Assembly (NCBI GenBank): GCA_905215555.1
Contig: CAJMQU010000002.1
Location: 211,848-275,847, forward strand
From: an uncultured bacterium
GTDB lineage: Bacteria > Bacteroidota > Bacteroidia > Bacteroidales > Bacteroidaceae
DNA: 64,000 nucleotides
Direction of reading: 5' to 3'
Under the pieces are notes generated by a model. It did no database searches. It was not told where the DNA came from and saw only the letters and a program-made list of their open reading frames with translations. Below, one piece after another: positions 51,425-60,661 of the stretch; positions within the stretch are counted from its first letter, which is position 1, and each line of letters opens with the position of its first letter. The position numbers were made by a program, and so were the translations under genes.

Positions 51425-54301
51425 ATGAAACGAAAACTCTCTTGTTTTTATATTCTTCTCTTTTTTATATCTATCCCTGTGAGTGCCGGATGGCAACGTC
51501 CGGTGACGAATTATACCCGCCATGCCTATAAAGCCGGGAATCAGAATTGGAATATTCAGCAACACGATAATGGTTGGATATATTCAGCCAATAATAAAGG
51601 GTTACTGGAGTTTGACGGTGTGGAGTGGAACACCTATCCGATTCATAACGCCAAAACGCGTGCGGTAAAAGCAGGGCATGACGGACGGATTTATATCGGT
51701 GGAATGGAGCAATTTGGCTATTTTACCCCCAATCGTTTGGGTGGGTTGGAGTATACTTGCCTTTCTGATAGTTTATCTCCCAATGTGAATGTAGGGGTCA
51801 TCTGGAATATTCTGTTGGATGGGGAGCGGGTGTATTTTCAATCGGACCGTCGTTTCTTCTATACAGAAAAGGATGTGGTGAATAAAATAGATTATCCGTC
51901 AGAGATTTATACTTCATTGATTTTACAGGATAAACTATATATAGTTTCTGATGAGGGATTGTTAGTGCTGGATGGGACGGAATTCAGGCGGGTGTCTGAT
52001 TCTTCGGCAGCAGGTGCCACGGTGAAGATCGGAGGGCTATTGCCTTATGGAGACAGCCTGCTGGTAGTGACCCGGGATAATGGTCTTTTCATTCACGACG
52101 GTACTTCTTTCCGGAAATATCCCACAGTAGCCGAAGAGTTCTGCCGTAAAAACCGGATATTCTGTGCGGCGTTGCAAGATTCATTGCTGGCGTTGGGCAG
52201 CATTCAAGGTGGAGTTTGTCTTTTAAATCTGGAGACGAATGAAATGGAAGTGATATCTACGGAGAATGGCTTGCAAAACAAAACGGTGTTAAGCATGATA
52301 TTTGATAAGGCCGGTAATCTTTGGTTAGGTTTGGATAATGGCATCGATTGTATCCATCTGAATGCACGGCTGGCTTCACTTTATGGGGGCAAACCGGTGA
52401 TCGGTTCGGGGTATGCTTCTTGCAATTACCGGGGCAAATTCTATTTTGCGACGAATCAAGGTTTATATTGTTCTACTCCTCCAGAACAATTGAACCAGAG
52501 AGAGCCTATTGACTTTGTACCGGGCACAGGGGGACAGATGTGGGCGCTTCATCAATACGACGATAAGCTTTTCTGTTGTTCGGATAATGGTATCTTTATA
52601 ATAGACGGAGACCGTATGGAGTATCTCAGCCAACCTAAAGGGGTATGGGGGATGGTGTCGGTAGATGCCCGGAAAGATGTGCTGATTGCGGGAACTTATA
52701 GCGGGTTGTATTTGCTTGTAAAGAAAGGGGCAAATTGGACGGTGGAAAGCTATATAGAAGGTTTCAGCCGCTCATGCAAAGATATGCTGATGGAGAACTC
52801 TACCCATATACTGTGGGTAGGGAACAAGGAGGATGGAGTTTCCCGCCTGACTTTGTCAGATGATTTGCGGAAAATAGAAAAAATTAAGGATTACAACAAC
52901 ATAAGGTTTCCGCGTGGCTATGATGCATGCTTGCTGCGGGTAAAGGATGAAGTGACCATAGCTTCACATTATGGCTTATGGCACTATAATCGGAGCCGTG
53001 ACTGTCTGGAATCATATACCTGGCTTGAGCAATTGTTGGAAGGCAAGGCGGCTTATACTTATATGAAGATAGATTCGTTGCAGAATATCTGGTATGTAGT
53101 GGATGGAACATTGAAAGTGTTGCGTTATGATTCAGCTAAGAAGGAATATTATCGGGTGAATAATGAATTGTTTTTGAAAGGGGCGTTGATAGAGAACTTT
53201 GAAGATGTATATCTTTATAAAGCTAATCAGGCGATTGTCGGTACTGAAGAGGGTTTTTCACTGATAAAAATGGATAGCTCGCAAACGCAACGCTTACCGT
53301 TGAACTTGCAGATCAGAAAAGTATATCTGACCGGATTGCGTGATTCTCTTATCTATGGTCGCAGTTATTTGTATGATACGGCTCCGATAGTGATTCCTTA
53401 TTCTCAGAATTCGATGAGGATAAAATATAGTGTGAATAATTATAATAAGGCACGTACGGTTTTATATTCATATCAGTTGAGTGTGGGCGGTGAGACAGAA
53501 GCCTGGAGCGAATACAGTGAGAATAATGTGAAAGAATTCACAGGATTGCATGAAGGCAAGTATGTGTTTAGTGTGAAGCTGTTGGCTGACGGGGATCAGG
53601 AGCCGGCAGAGACTTCTTTTGCTTTTGAAATCCTGCCGCCCTGGTATCGTACATGGTGGAGCTATCTGGTGTATTCGGCAGTTGCAGTGTTGCTGTTTTA
53701 CTATATGTATTATCGAATTTCAGAAAGTCGTAAACGTCTGTTGATGCAAAAGGAATTGGAGCTTTACCGGCAAGAGCAGAAATTTCAAAAGGAGAGTGAT
53801 TTGAAAGACAAGAAGATTGATATCCTGAAAGAAGAAAATTTGCAGGCAGAGTTGCGCCATAAGTCTGAAGAATTGATTCGCACTACGCTCAATATCGTGC
53901 GTAAGAATGAAATTCTGTTGGATATCAAAAAAGAGGTACTGGGCATTTCCCATTCCATCAGTGAGGAGAATATTGTCTCCCTTCGCCGGAAGACGCTCCG
54001 GTTGTTGGGACAGATTGATACAAACATTGAGCATGATGACGACTTGCAGGCCTTTCAGAATACTTTTGACTCGGTGCATCACGATTTCTTCAAGAAACTG
54101 GAGGAGGCATTCCCCGAACTGAACAATAAGGAAAAGCTGCTTTGTGCTTATATCAAGATGAATCTGCTTTCTAAGGAGATTGCCCCGTTGCTGAATATCT
54201 CTTTGCGCGGAGTCGAGATCAGCCGTTACCGCCTGCGCAAGAAGTTAGGTATAGAAGAAGGAGGGAACTTGGCGGAGTTCCTGCAAAAGTTCTCGAAGTA
54301 A
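51425..54301 (+). CDS. One-piece PUL sensor-regulator: propeller, Y_Y_Y, TM, LuxR-type HTH
   Basis: 958 residues with signal peptide (FYILLFFISIPVSAG). A periplasmic two-component-type beta-propeller fills ~25-650 (for example AGNLWLGLDNGIDCIHL), followed by a Y_Y_Y domain (VLYSYQLSVGGETEAWSEYS, ~680-750), a membrane helix (YLVYSAVAVLLFYYMYYRI), a coiled coil and a C-terminal HTH (LLSKEIAPLLNISLRGVEIS, RYRLRKKLGI). There is no histidine kinase or receiver domain, unlike hybrid two-component PUL regulators, so signal passes directly from the sensor to the DNA-binding end. It is divergent from the PUL and should activate it on binding its breakdown products. Confidence 0.88.
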   Translation: MKRKLSCFYILLFFISIPVSAGWQRPVTNYTRHAYKAGNQNWNIQQHDNGWIYSANNKGLLEFDGVEWNTYPIHNAKTRAVKAGHDGRIYIGGMEQFGYFTPNRLGGLEYTCLSDSLSPNVNVGVIWNILLDGERVYFQSDRRFFYTEKDVVNKIDYPSEIYTSLILQDKLYIVSDEGLLVLDGTEFRRVSDSSAAGATVKIGGLLPYGDSLLVVTRDNGLFIHDGTSFRKYPTVAEEFCRKNRIFCAALQDSLLALGSIQGGVCLLNLETNEMEVISTENGLQNKTVLSMIFDKAGNLWLGLDNGIDCIHLNARLASLYGGKPVIGSGYASCNYRGKFYFATNQGLYCSTPPEQLNQREPIDFVPGTGGQMWALHQYDDKLFCCSDNGIFIIDGDRMEYLSQPKGVWGMVSVDARKDVLIAGTYSGLYLLVKKGANWTVESYIEGFSRSCKDMLMENSTHILWVGNKEDGVSRLTLSDDLRKIEKIKDYNNIRFPRGYDACLLRVKDEVTIASHYGLWHYNRSRDCLESYTWLEQLLEGKAAYTYMKIDSLQNIWYVVDGTLKVLRYDSAKKEYYRVNNELFLKGALIENFEDVYLYKANQAIVGTEEGFSLIKMDSSQTQRLPLNLQIRKVYLTGLRDSLIYGRSYLYDTAPIVIPYSQNSMRIKYSVNNYNKARTVLYSYQLSVGGETEAWSEYSENNVKEFTGLHEGKYVFSVKLLADGDQEPAETSFAFEILPPWYRTWWSYLVYSAVAVLLFYYMYYRISESRKRLLMQKELELYRQEQKFQKESDLKDKKIDILKEENLQAELRHKSEELIRTTLNIVRKNEILLDIKKEVLGISHSISEENIVSLRRKTLRLLGQIDTNIEHDDDLQAFQNTFDSVHHDFFKKLEEAFPELNNKEKLLCAYIKMNLLSKEIAPLLNISLRGVEISRYRLRKKLGIEEGGNLAEFLQKFSK

Positions 54302-54331
54302 TGCTTGAAAGTGCAAGTGGGGGCTATGGCT

Positions 54332-54973
54332 TTATTTGTTACCAACGGCTTGCTGTAACACCAGCAAGCTTTCCGGACCCATATTGAACAGCAAGTCGAC
54401 AATGCTTAGATTGGGCAGAAAGCCGAGGCGCTCTTGGAAAACCTGATAATAAGGTTGTGCCATGAACTCCGGATCTTCCTTCCGGTAGTCTTTCTTCGGG
54501 TGGATGCGTTCACGGAAATCGTCTTCATCGGGGGTGAAAGTGGTTTTGTATTCGGTGGTGCGCTCCATGTCCGGCTGTATATCTATCAGCGAACAGACGA
54601 GGCGGCACAATTCTTCGTTGAAATCGGCTAAAAACTCATACTTCTTCTCATAGAAAGGGCGGAAATCGTCTTTGTAATATTCAAAGAAAGGTGTGTGGTT
54701 GTAGGCAGATGACAAAGCATTCCAGTGGAGGTGACGCCAGTTTCCGTGATCGGAGATACGGATGTCGCGCAGGGGACACTTCAAGGTATCGGGCTTCACG
54801 GTGGGGATGGAAAGGGCTAACTCACCGTCGGGGGCTGCAATGGTGCAACGGTTGCGATAGGTTTGCTTCACATAGTGGTCATGCTGTTCGATAAAAACTT
54901 TGTCGTATGCCAATAGCTTGGCGTAATACTCCACAGGTGCCAGATAGGCGGAAGAAAGATAGACTGTTTTCAT
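54332..54973 (-). CDS. WbqC-family protein
   Basis: 214 residues from the Met at 54973 (MKTVYLSSAYLAPVEYYAKL), chosen because the family starts with this strand. WbqC pattern: YYAKLLAYDKVFIEQHDHYV, KQTYRNRCTIAAPDGELALS, HWRxxxWN-like GNWRHLHWNALSSAYNHTPF, and SIVDLLFNMGPES at the end. Members are thought to assist sugar modification in O-antigen or exopolysaccharide pathways; mechanism unknown. It is the last gene of the dapB-lepB transcript unit. Confidence 0.85.
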   Translation of the reverse strand: MKTVYLSSAYLAPVEYYAKLLAYDKVFIEQHDHYVKQTYRNRCTIAAPDGELALSIPTVKPDTLKCPLRDIRISDHGNWRHLHWNALSSAYNHTPFFEYYKDDFRPFYEKKYEFLADFNEELCRLVCSLIDIQPDMERTTEYKTTFTPDEDDFRERIHPKKDYRKEDPEFMAQPYYQVFQERLGFLPNLSIVDLLFNMGPESLLVLQQAVGNK

Positions 54974-55005
54974 TTCGTTGATACTTTTAATGATTGTTTC
55001 TCTTT

Positions 55006-55938
55006 TTACTTTACAGGATTGAAAAAGCGCTTCCACCGGTAACCTTTGAAGCATCCGGTATCTTTTTCTTTGGAAAACCAGATGAGAGAGGCTTTGCCGA
55101 TGATGTGGTCTTTCGGCACGAAGCCGAACAGCCGGGAGTCGGAGAGGTTGATAGAATTATTGGCGCCTACCCAATAGTAATCTTTGGAGAAATAGCAATG
55201 CTGTACGGGCTTCCCTTCTACGTACAGGGTATCGTTCTTGATTTCAGCCTGTTTGTTCTCATGCAAGACAAGTGTGTTGCACAGCAATGTCCGGTTCCAT
55301 GGGTATACGCGTATCGCTTTGTCTTTGCCGGGAATGATGAGTGGGCGCAAGGCTTCTGCAGAGTCTTCTTTGCTTAGTAATTCTATCCAACAGTTTCCGC
55401 TCATGGCCTGTTCCAGCAGATAAAATTCATAACGGCTGAAACTGCGTACATTTCTGACGCTGTCCTGTCCCAGCAGCCGGTTGTCCTGTATGGACAGGAG
55501 GGCGAGCAGTGAGTCGAGTTGTTTCTCCTTCTCCCGCGGATAGGCATACAGGAACTTCTGGTCGGGTGCATTCTTTTCCGATGGAATGACGGAAAACAGG
55601 GAGTCTATCAGCAACGTGTCTCCCGGCACACCGATGCAACGGCTGATAAAGACTTCACGCCGGTCTATGACGGGTTCCGAAAGATTGGCGGGGTTATTGA
55701 AAACGATGATATCCTCCTTTTGCACAGGACTGTCTCCCCAACGATGGTAGTTCCATAAAGACATGAAAGGAAGACGCAACCCGTAACTCCATTTATTCAC
55801 CAGAATGCGTTCTCCCTGAAACAGGGAGTTCTCCATGCCCGAAGAAGGAATAAGATAGGAAGTTACGGCGCAGCCCCGGAGTAATACTATAACGAGTATT
55901 ATTCCAATGACTGTTCCCGCTATCTTCCATTTATTCAT
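55006..55938 (-). CDS. Signal peptidase I paralog lacking both catalytic residues
   Basis: 310 residues; N-terminal membrane helix (GTVIGIILVIVLLRGCAV), then the S26 fold. Compared with the neighbouring LepB and with E. coli LepB, the catalytic Ser in box B is Gly34 (IPSSGMENSL instead of IPSSSLEKSL), and the general-base Lys is Ser99 (REVFISRCIGVPGD instead of NYVKRCVGLPGD). Both changes are clear in the DNA (ggc and agc codons). The rest, such as RCIGVPGDTLL and YWVGANNSINLSDSRLFGFV, is well conserved. I infer a non-cleaving binding or regulatory paralog. Cotranscribed with the active gene. Confidence 0.85.
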   Translation of the reverse strand: MNKWKIAGTVIGIILVIVLLRGCAVTSYLIPSSGMENSLFQGERILVNKWSYGLRLPFMSLWNYHRWGDSPVQKEDIIVFNNPANLSEPVIDRREVFISRCIGVPGDTLLIDSLFSVIPSEKNAPDQKFLYAYPREKEKQLDSLLALLSIQDNRLLGQDSVRNVRSFSRYEFYLLEQAMSGNCWIELLSKEDSAEALRPLIIPGKDKAIRVYPWNRTLLCNTLVLHENKQAEIKNDTLYVEGKPVQHCYFSKDYYWVGANNSINLSDSRLFGFVPKDHIIGKASLIWFSKEKDTGCFKGYRWKRFFNPVK

Positions 55939-56023
55939 TCGAAATTAAAGAATTAAAGAGTTAAAGAATGAAAAAGGAGGATCCGCAGTTCCATTCTTTC
56001 ATTGTTCAGTTCCTCATTTGGCA

Positions 56024-57496
56024 TCATCCGACCCACTTGAATAGGCGGTTCCATCGGATTTTTCCGTCAAACCAGCCGCGGTCCTTGTCCAGTGACAACC
56101 ACACGACGAGCGGTTTACCTACCACGTGGTCTTCCGGTACAAATCCCCACGAACGGGCGTCGGCGGAGTTGTGGCGGTTGTCGCCCATCATCCAGTAGTA
56201 ATCCATTTTGAAGGTATATTCGTCGGTCTTCTTGCCGTTGATGTAGATGCCGTCTTCTTTTACCTCCAGTTTGTTGCCTTCATAGGCTCTGATGGGTCGT
56301 TCGTAGATGGGCAGATTGTCTTCGGTCAGCTTGATGGTAACCCCCTTCTTCGGTATCCAGATGGGGCCATAGTTGTTGCGGTCCCATTTGGTGTAGAGGT
56401 TCAGCGGGTACATCTGGCCGGAGAATATTTCCGGTTCCATGACGATGCGGCTGACGAGTTTTTTATTGCCCGACAGGGTTTCGTACATTTTCTTTGTCAA
56501 TGGTAAATCGTAGGTAGGTGCGAGGCGCCCTTGTGCATCACGTTGGGTTAATCCCATTTCCATTAACAGGCCTTCGTTGTTTATCAATGCCTGGTCGTCT
56601 TTGCTGATGCCGAGTTCGCGGAACATATCTTCGGTGATGTACGGGCCGGTGGTCTGTACCAGATAATTGAGTTGCATCTCTTCGGGGTTCTCGATGGGTT
56701 TACCGTCAATGTAAACCTGGGCATCTCTGATTTCCAGCGTATCACCCGGCAATCCGACACAGCGTTTCACGTAGTTTTCGCGGCGGTCTACGGGGCGGAC
56801 AACGATGTCGCCATACATCTTCGGATTGGAACGTATCAGGTTTCTTCCGGCGTTGTAGTACAGATCGTAGACAGCGCGTTGTTGCTTGCGCGTCAGGCTG
56901 TCCATGTTCACAGGATTCGGATACAGGCGTTGCCCTTCGTTGTAGGCAAGGGTGTAGAAGTCTGTCTGCTGGAAATTGGTGGCTACGGTATCTCCGGCGG
57001 GGAAATTGAATACTACAATATCATTCCGTTTCACTTTTCCCAGGCCCGGAACTCGTTTGTAGTCCCATTGGGGCCATTCGATGTACGATTTGGTGTTCGT
57101 CAGCGGCAAAGTGTGTTGGGCCAGCGGCATGGACAAAGGTGTGTTCGGCACGCGCGGACCGTAGCTCAGTTTGCTCACGTAGAGGTAATCGCCTACCAGC
57201 AAAGATTTTTCCAGAGAAGAGGATGGTATCTGATAATTCTGGAATACGTAGATATTGACGAAGTAAACAGCCACCAGTGCGAACACGATAGCGTCTACCC
57301 AACTCATTACGTTGCGTACAACCGGATTTTCTGATTTCTTCCAGAAGCCCCAGGGGATTTTCTTGCTGATATAGATGTCGAAGATAAAAGGTACGACGAT
57401 CAATCCCAGCCAGCTTTTCACCCATACCAGGAAAGCGAGGTAAAGTACGGTGACGATTGCGAATTTAACCCATTGGGCACGAGTTGCTTTTCTCAT
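56024..57496 (-). CDS. lepB: Signal peptidase I
   Basis: 490 residues, the long Bacteroidetes form. Membrane segments lie near residues 12-45 and 66-85. The catalytic pair is intact: Ser94 in YQIPSSSLEKSL and Lys244 in NYVKRCVGLPGDTLE; box E GDNRHNSADARSWGFVPEDH is near residue 445. The enzyme removes signal peptides from exported proteins on the outer face of the inner membrane. A large insertion of about 120 residues between the catalytic boxes is usual for the group. It follows dapB by 83 bases containing a hairpin. Confidence 0.94.
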   Translation of the reverse strand: MRKATRAQWVKFAIVTVLYLAFLVWVKSWLGLIVVPFIFDIYISKKIPWGFWKKSENPVVRNVMSWVDAIVFALVAVYFVNIYVFQNYQIPSSSLEKSLLVGDYLYVSKLSYGPRVPNTPLSMPLAQHTLPLTNTKSYIEWPQWDYKRVPGLGKVKRNDIVVFNFPAGDTVATNFQQTDFYTLAYNEGQRLYPNPVNMDSLTRKQQRAVYDLYYNAGRNLIRSNPKMYGDIVVRPVDRRENYVKRCVGLPGDTLEIRDAQVYIDGKPIENPEEMQLNYLVQTTGPYITEDMFRELGISKDDQALINNEGLLMEMGLTQRDAQGRLAPTYDLPLTKKMYETLSGNKKLVSRIVMEPEIFSGQMYPLNLYTKWDRNNYGPIWIPKKGVTIKLTEDNLPIYERPIRAYEGNKLEVKEDGIYINGKKTDEYTFKMDYYWMMGDNRHNSADARSWGFVPEDHVVGKPLVVWLSLDKDRGWFDGKIRWNRLFKWVG

Positions 57497-57526
57497 TTTA
57501 GTTTGATATTTATAGTTTGTTTGCCA

Positions 57527-57571
57527 GACTATCTCAGTTCTCCTCCCAGGAGGAGGGGAATTGAGATAGTC
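57527..57571 (-). terminator. Hairpin between dapB and lepB
   Basis: gactatctca-gttctcctcc (57527-57546) pairs with ggaggggaa-ttgagatagtc (57552-57571) with two G-U-compatible differences. No long T-run follows, so partial termination or RNA processing is more likely than a full stop. Confidence 0.55.
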
Positions 57572-57579
57572 CGTGTTTC

Positions 57580-58341
57580 TTATTTTAAGAACGGGAACAA
57601 ATCGCTCATTCCCAGATAACCTTCCTTATCAGTTGTATATTCGGCGGCAAGAACAGCACCCAGCGCAAAGCCTTTACGGTTCTTGGCATCATGGGTCAGG
57701 ATGATGCTGTCGGCTTCCGATTCGTAGCGGATGACATGAATGCCCGGCACTTCGCCTTCGCGGATAGAACTTACCGGCAGTTCGTCTGCAGCACATTCCG
57801 TAGTACCGGAAACGGTTCCGTCCGGTGCCTGCAAAGTTCCTTTCACCCAGTGGTCTTTACGGTCGAGATTTTCCAGTATTTCTTCGGCAAGCGTGATGGC
57901 TGTGCCGCTTGGCGCATCCAGCTTATGGATGTGGTGCGTTTCGCTCATTGTCACATCGTAGGCGGGGAACTGGTTCATTATCTTTGCCAGGTATTTGTTC
58001 ACGGCAGAGAAGATGGTGACACCCAGGCTGAAATTGGATGCCCAGAATAAAGTCTTTCCTCCTGTGGTGCAGAGTTCCTTAATCTCGTCTCCGTGCTCTT
58101 TCATCCAGCCCGTACTGCCGGAAACAACTTTCACACCGGCCTTGAAAGCCTTCATGTAGTTGTCATACGCCACCATGGGGTTTGTGAATTCTATTGCCAC
58201 ATCAGCACTCTTGAAGGCATCCGAGTTGAAATCCTCCTGATTGTTGACGTCGATGATGCTTACAATCTCATGTCCGCGGCTAAGGGCTATCTTTTCGATT
58301 TCCTTGCCCATCTTTCCGTAGCCGATTAATGCTATTTTCAT
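57580..58341 (-). CDS. dapB: 4-hydroxy-tetrahydrodipicolinate reductase
   Basis: 253 residues. N-terminal Rossmann IALIGYGKMGKEIEKIALSR, then FTNPMVAYDNYMKAFKAGVK and SGSTGW near 95, ETHHIHKLDAPSGTAITLAE with the catalytic HH and KxDAPSGTA loop near 155, and RKGFALGAVLAAEYT. DapB reduces the dihydrodipicolinate-type intermediate with NAD(P)H in lysine and diaminopimelate synthesis. It heads the dapB-lepB-lepB-like-wbqC unit; a gene order dapB-lepB is common in Bacteroidetes. Confidence 0.95.
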   Translation of the reverse strand: MKIALIGYGKMGKEIEKIALSRGHEIVSIIDVNNQEDFNSDAFKSADVAIEFTNPMVAYDNYMKAFKAGVKVVSGSTGWMKEHGDEIKELCTTGGKTLFWASNFSLGVTIFSAVNKYLAKIMNQFPAYDVTMSETHHIHKLDAPSGTAITLAEEILENLDRKDHWVKGTLQAPDGTVSGTTECAADELPVSSIREGEVPGIHVIRYESEADSIILTHDAKNRKGFALGAVLAAEYTTDKEGYLGMSDLFPFLK

Positions 58342-58386
58342 TGTTTCTTTTGTTTTTTATTCAGTTTATCAACAAACTATAGGTCG

Positions 58387-58394
58387 CAAAGGTA
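58387..58394 (-). promoter_or_regulatory. -7 box of dapB
   Basis: Reverse strand TACCTTTG matches TAnnTTTG; back-to-back with the box at 58405. Confidence 0.55.
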
Positions 58395-58404
58395 ATGTTT
58401 TTCT

Positions 58405-58412
58405 TACATTTG
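58405..58412 (+). promoter_or_regulatory. -7 box of the DUF2851 gene
   Basis: TACATTTG matches TAnnTTTG; start near 58419, ATG at 58438. Confidence 0.55.
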
Positions 58413-58437
58413 CGGGCAACATTAACGTCTTGTTAAC

Positions 58438-59712
58438 ATGGAACAACTACTGCATTACGTTTGGAAACATAAAATATTCCCTTTAAAGATGCTCCAAACC
58501 ACCACCGGCGAACCGGTTGAAGTGATAGATGCCGGACTACCGAACACAAACGCAGGCCCCGACTTCTTCAATGCCAAACTGAAAATAGGCGCTACCCACT
58601 GGGTGGGGAACGTCGAGATACATGCGTTGGCGTCCGACTGGCTGAAGCATGGGCATGATAAGGATGAAGCTTATAACAACGTCATCCTGCACGTGGCGGA
58701 AACGATAGACTGCGAAGTATTCCGCCTCAACGGAGAAAAGGTATTGCAATTACAGCTTTCCTGTCCCGAAACGGTTCTCCGGCATTATGAGGAACTGCGT
58801 CATGCGGAGATTTATCCTCCTTGTCATTCCATATTGTCTTCTCTTCCGAAACTGACCGTTCATTCCTGGCTTTCCGCCTTGCAGACAGAGCGTTTCGAGC
58901 AGAAAGCCCGCACCATTACTGCCCGGTTGGAACGGTTCAATCGCAATTGGGAAGATGTATTCTTTATCACCCTGTCCCGCAACTTTGGCTTCGGGCTGAA
59001 TGGGGATGCTTTTGAGGCGTGGGCCAGTCATCTGCCTTTCCGTGCGGTAGACAAGCATCGGGATGATCTTTTCCAGATAGAAGCCTTTTTCTTCGGTCAG
59101 GCCGGATTACTGGATGAGGAACTGCCGGATGCGGATGAGTATTATTTGAAATTACAGAAAGAATTCCGCTATTTGCAGCATAAGTTTGAATTGTCTGCTC
59201 CGATGCCCGTTGCCCAATGGCGTTTTCTTCGTTTGCGTCCCGGCAATTTTCCCCATGTCCGGTTGGCACAGTTGGCGAATCTTTATCATAAAGAACACTC
59301 CCTCTTCTCCCGTATTATGGAAGCGGAAACCCTGGAAGCTGTTCAGAAGATACTGACTGTCGCAACTTCTCCTTATTGGAAGGAACACTTCAATTTTAGC
59401 AAAGCTTCTCCCTCACAGGAAAAGCAGGTGGGAAAGAATGCTCTGAATCTGATTGTTATCAACACTGTTATTCCTTTTCTTTATGCCTACGGGCTGCACA
59501 AAGCGGATGAGGTGCTCTGTGACCGTGCCACGCGTTTCCTCGAAGGCTTGAAAGCGGAAGACAATCACATCATCCGGCATTGGAGTGGGGCAGGGCTGCA
59601 TGTTTCTACTGCTGCTGATTCCCAGGCTTTGTTGCAACTGCAAAAAGAGTATTGTGATAGGAAAGATTGTCTGCGTTGCCGCTTCGGGTTTGAGTATCTG
59701 AGGCAGAAGTGA
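58438..59712 (+). CDS. DUF2851 family protein
   Basis: 424 residues (MEQLLHYVWKHKIFPLKMLQ). The family signature is clear: DAGLPNTNAGPDFFNAKLKI, GNVEIHALASDWLKHGHDKD and, at the C-terminus, a Cys cluster (QLQKEYCDRKDCLRCRFGFE). The first part resembles a restriction-endonuclease-like fold with acidic residues (PDFFNAKLKIG, NVEIH). Function unknown; DUF2851 is widespread in Bacteroidetes. No signal peptide. Single gene, divergent from dapB. Confidence 0.88.
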   Translation: MEQLLHYVWKHKIFPLKMLQTTTGEPVEVIDAGLPNTNAGPDFFNAKLKIGATHWVGNVEIHALASDWLKHGHDKDEAYNNVILHVAETIDCEVFRLNGEKVLQLQLSCPETVLRHYEELRHAEIYPPCHSILSSLPKLTVHSWLSALQTERFEQKARTITARLERFNRNWEDVFFITLSRNFGFGLNGDAFEAWASHLPFRAVDKHRDDLFQIEAFFFGQAGLLDEELPDADEYYLKLQKEFRYLQHKFELSAPMPVAQWRFLRLRPGNFPHVRLAQLANLYHKEHSLFSRIMEAETLEAVQKILTVATSPYWKEHFNFSKASPSQEKQVGKNALNLIVINTVIPFLYAYGLHKADEVLCDRATRFLEGLKAEDNHIIRHWSGAGLHVSTAADSQALLQLQKEYCDRKDCLRCRFGFEYLRQK

Positions 59713-59785
59713 GATGATTCTGTTCTTTCAGTTCCCGCCTCATCTCCCTACTCATCGGCATTCTGGCTGAAACAGCTTTTTCTTT

Positions 59786-60319
59786 TCACCGCTTCACCTC
59801 TGCATCCCGCGACATGCCGTAATATCCCGGCATGGGGCGGTAGATGGGTTGCGTACGTCGCCCCACGTTTATCAGTTTGCCTTCCAGGCGCATGTCTATC
59901 TCCACTTCCGAGAGGCGTTGGGAGTGGCGGGTATATTTGCTCCGGGTGGCCGTGATGCCTGTCAGCGCACTTTTCAGATTGACGTCGGGACGGAAGCTGA
60001 TGCTTTTCAGCCGTACCTTCAGATGCTTGTTCGGTGTGCTGCGGGTTACTTTCTGCGTAGCTTCCAGTGTTGGGGAGAAATACCCCAGACCTTCAATGTG
60101 TACCTCACGGCCTTCGCGCAACTCCTCGCTGCAAATCTGCGTCAGGCAATCTATCGCGTTCATCACATCGCCCGTCGTGAGCGAACTGCGGGCATGCACG
60201 CGGGCATACAGTTGTTTCATTGTCACTTTTCCGTTAAGCAACGGGCGGGGATGCAATCCCCTTTCTTCCGGATCACCCTCAGCATTGGGGTTCTCGTACC
60301 AATCATATACTATTGACAT
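59786..60319 (-). CDS. HU-family-like DNA-binding protein
   Basis: 177 residues (MSIVYDWYENPNAEGDPEER). The HU/IHF-like domain is seen in VTMKQLYARVHARSSLTTGD, then VMNAIDCLTQICSEELREGR, EVHIEGLGYFSPTLEATQKV and a basic, arm-like region (KHLKVRLKSISFRPD). The C-terminal tail (VGRRTQPIYRPMPGYYGMSR) is extra. Such HU-like proteins are common in Bacteroides and often neighbour VirE/DUF3874 genes, as here. Its mRNA leader holds palindromes. I infer chromosomal or element-linked DNA architecture. Confidence 0.8.
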   Translation of the reverse strand: MSIVYDWYENPNAEGDPEERGLHPRPLLNGKVTMKQLYARVHARSSLTTGDVMNAIDCLTQICSEELREGREVHIEGLGYFSPTLEATQKVTRSTPNKHLKVRLKSISFRPDVNLKSALTGITATRSKYTRHSQRLSEVEIDMRLEGKLINVGRRTQPIYRPMPGYYGMSRDAEVKR

Positions 60320-60384
60320 AAATCTTATCTCTTTATGCGGTTAATATCCTTACTCTATTGTACCAAAGGTGTTCGCTTGTAAAT

Positions 60385-60475
60385 GAACCACTCCGGTCGG
60401 AAGACCGAACAACTCCAGTCATTCGGTCGGATAACTCCAGTCGTTCGATCGAATGACTTCGGTCGGTCATTTATA
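60385..60475 (-). repeat. CGGTCGG palindrome cluster in the HU-like mRNA leader
   Basis: The region holds repeated cggtcgg/ccgaccg and ttcgatcgaa words, with the phrase gactggagtt repeated at ~27-bp spacing on the reverse strand. Outer ends (aaatga-cc and gg-ttcattt) also pair, so the leader RNA can fold into a branched hairpin. Confidence 0.6.
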
Positions 60476-60485
60476 AAGAAGCATA

Positions 60486-60493
60486 CAAAGATA
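60486..60493 (-). promoter_or_regulatory. -7 box of the HU-like gene
   Basis: Reverse strand TATCTTTG matches TAnnTTTG; start near 60479 makes a 160-base leader containing the palindrome cluster. Confidence 0.55.
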
Positions 60494-60661
60494 CTAAAAT
60501 AAGCGGGTTGCACGTATAAAAGCCCTATCTTTTTCTGCAAGCGTCTTTGTGACAAAAATAGTAGGGAAAAGCTTGCAAAACCCCTATTCCGCATAGTAAC
60601 TTCGTAGCATCGAGCTCGACAAACCGATACTATTAACCATTAAAAGAAAACAAAAAACATC

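Larger units (their letters stand above)
60320..60661. other. 342-base divergent region with palindrome cluster
   Basis: No gene. It contains the palindromes at 60385-60475, the -7 box of the HU-like gene and, for the plus strand, only a weak TAACTTCG near 60597-60604 before the VirE gene. Confidence 0.5.
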
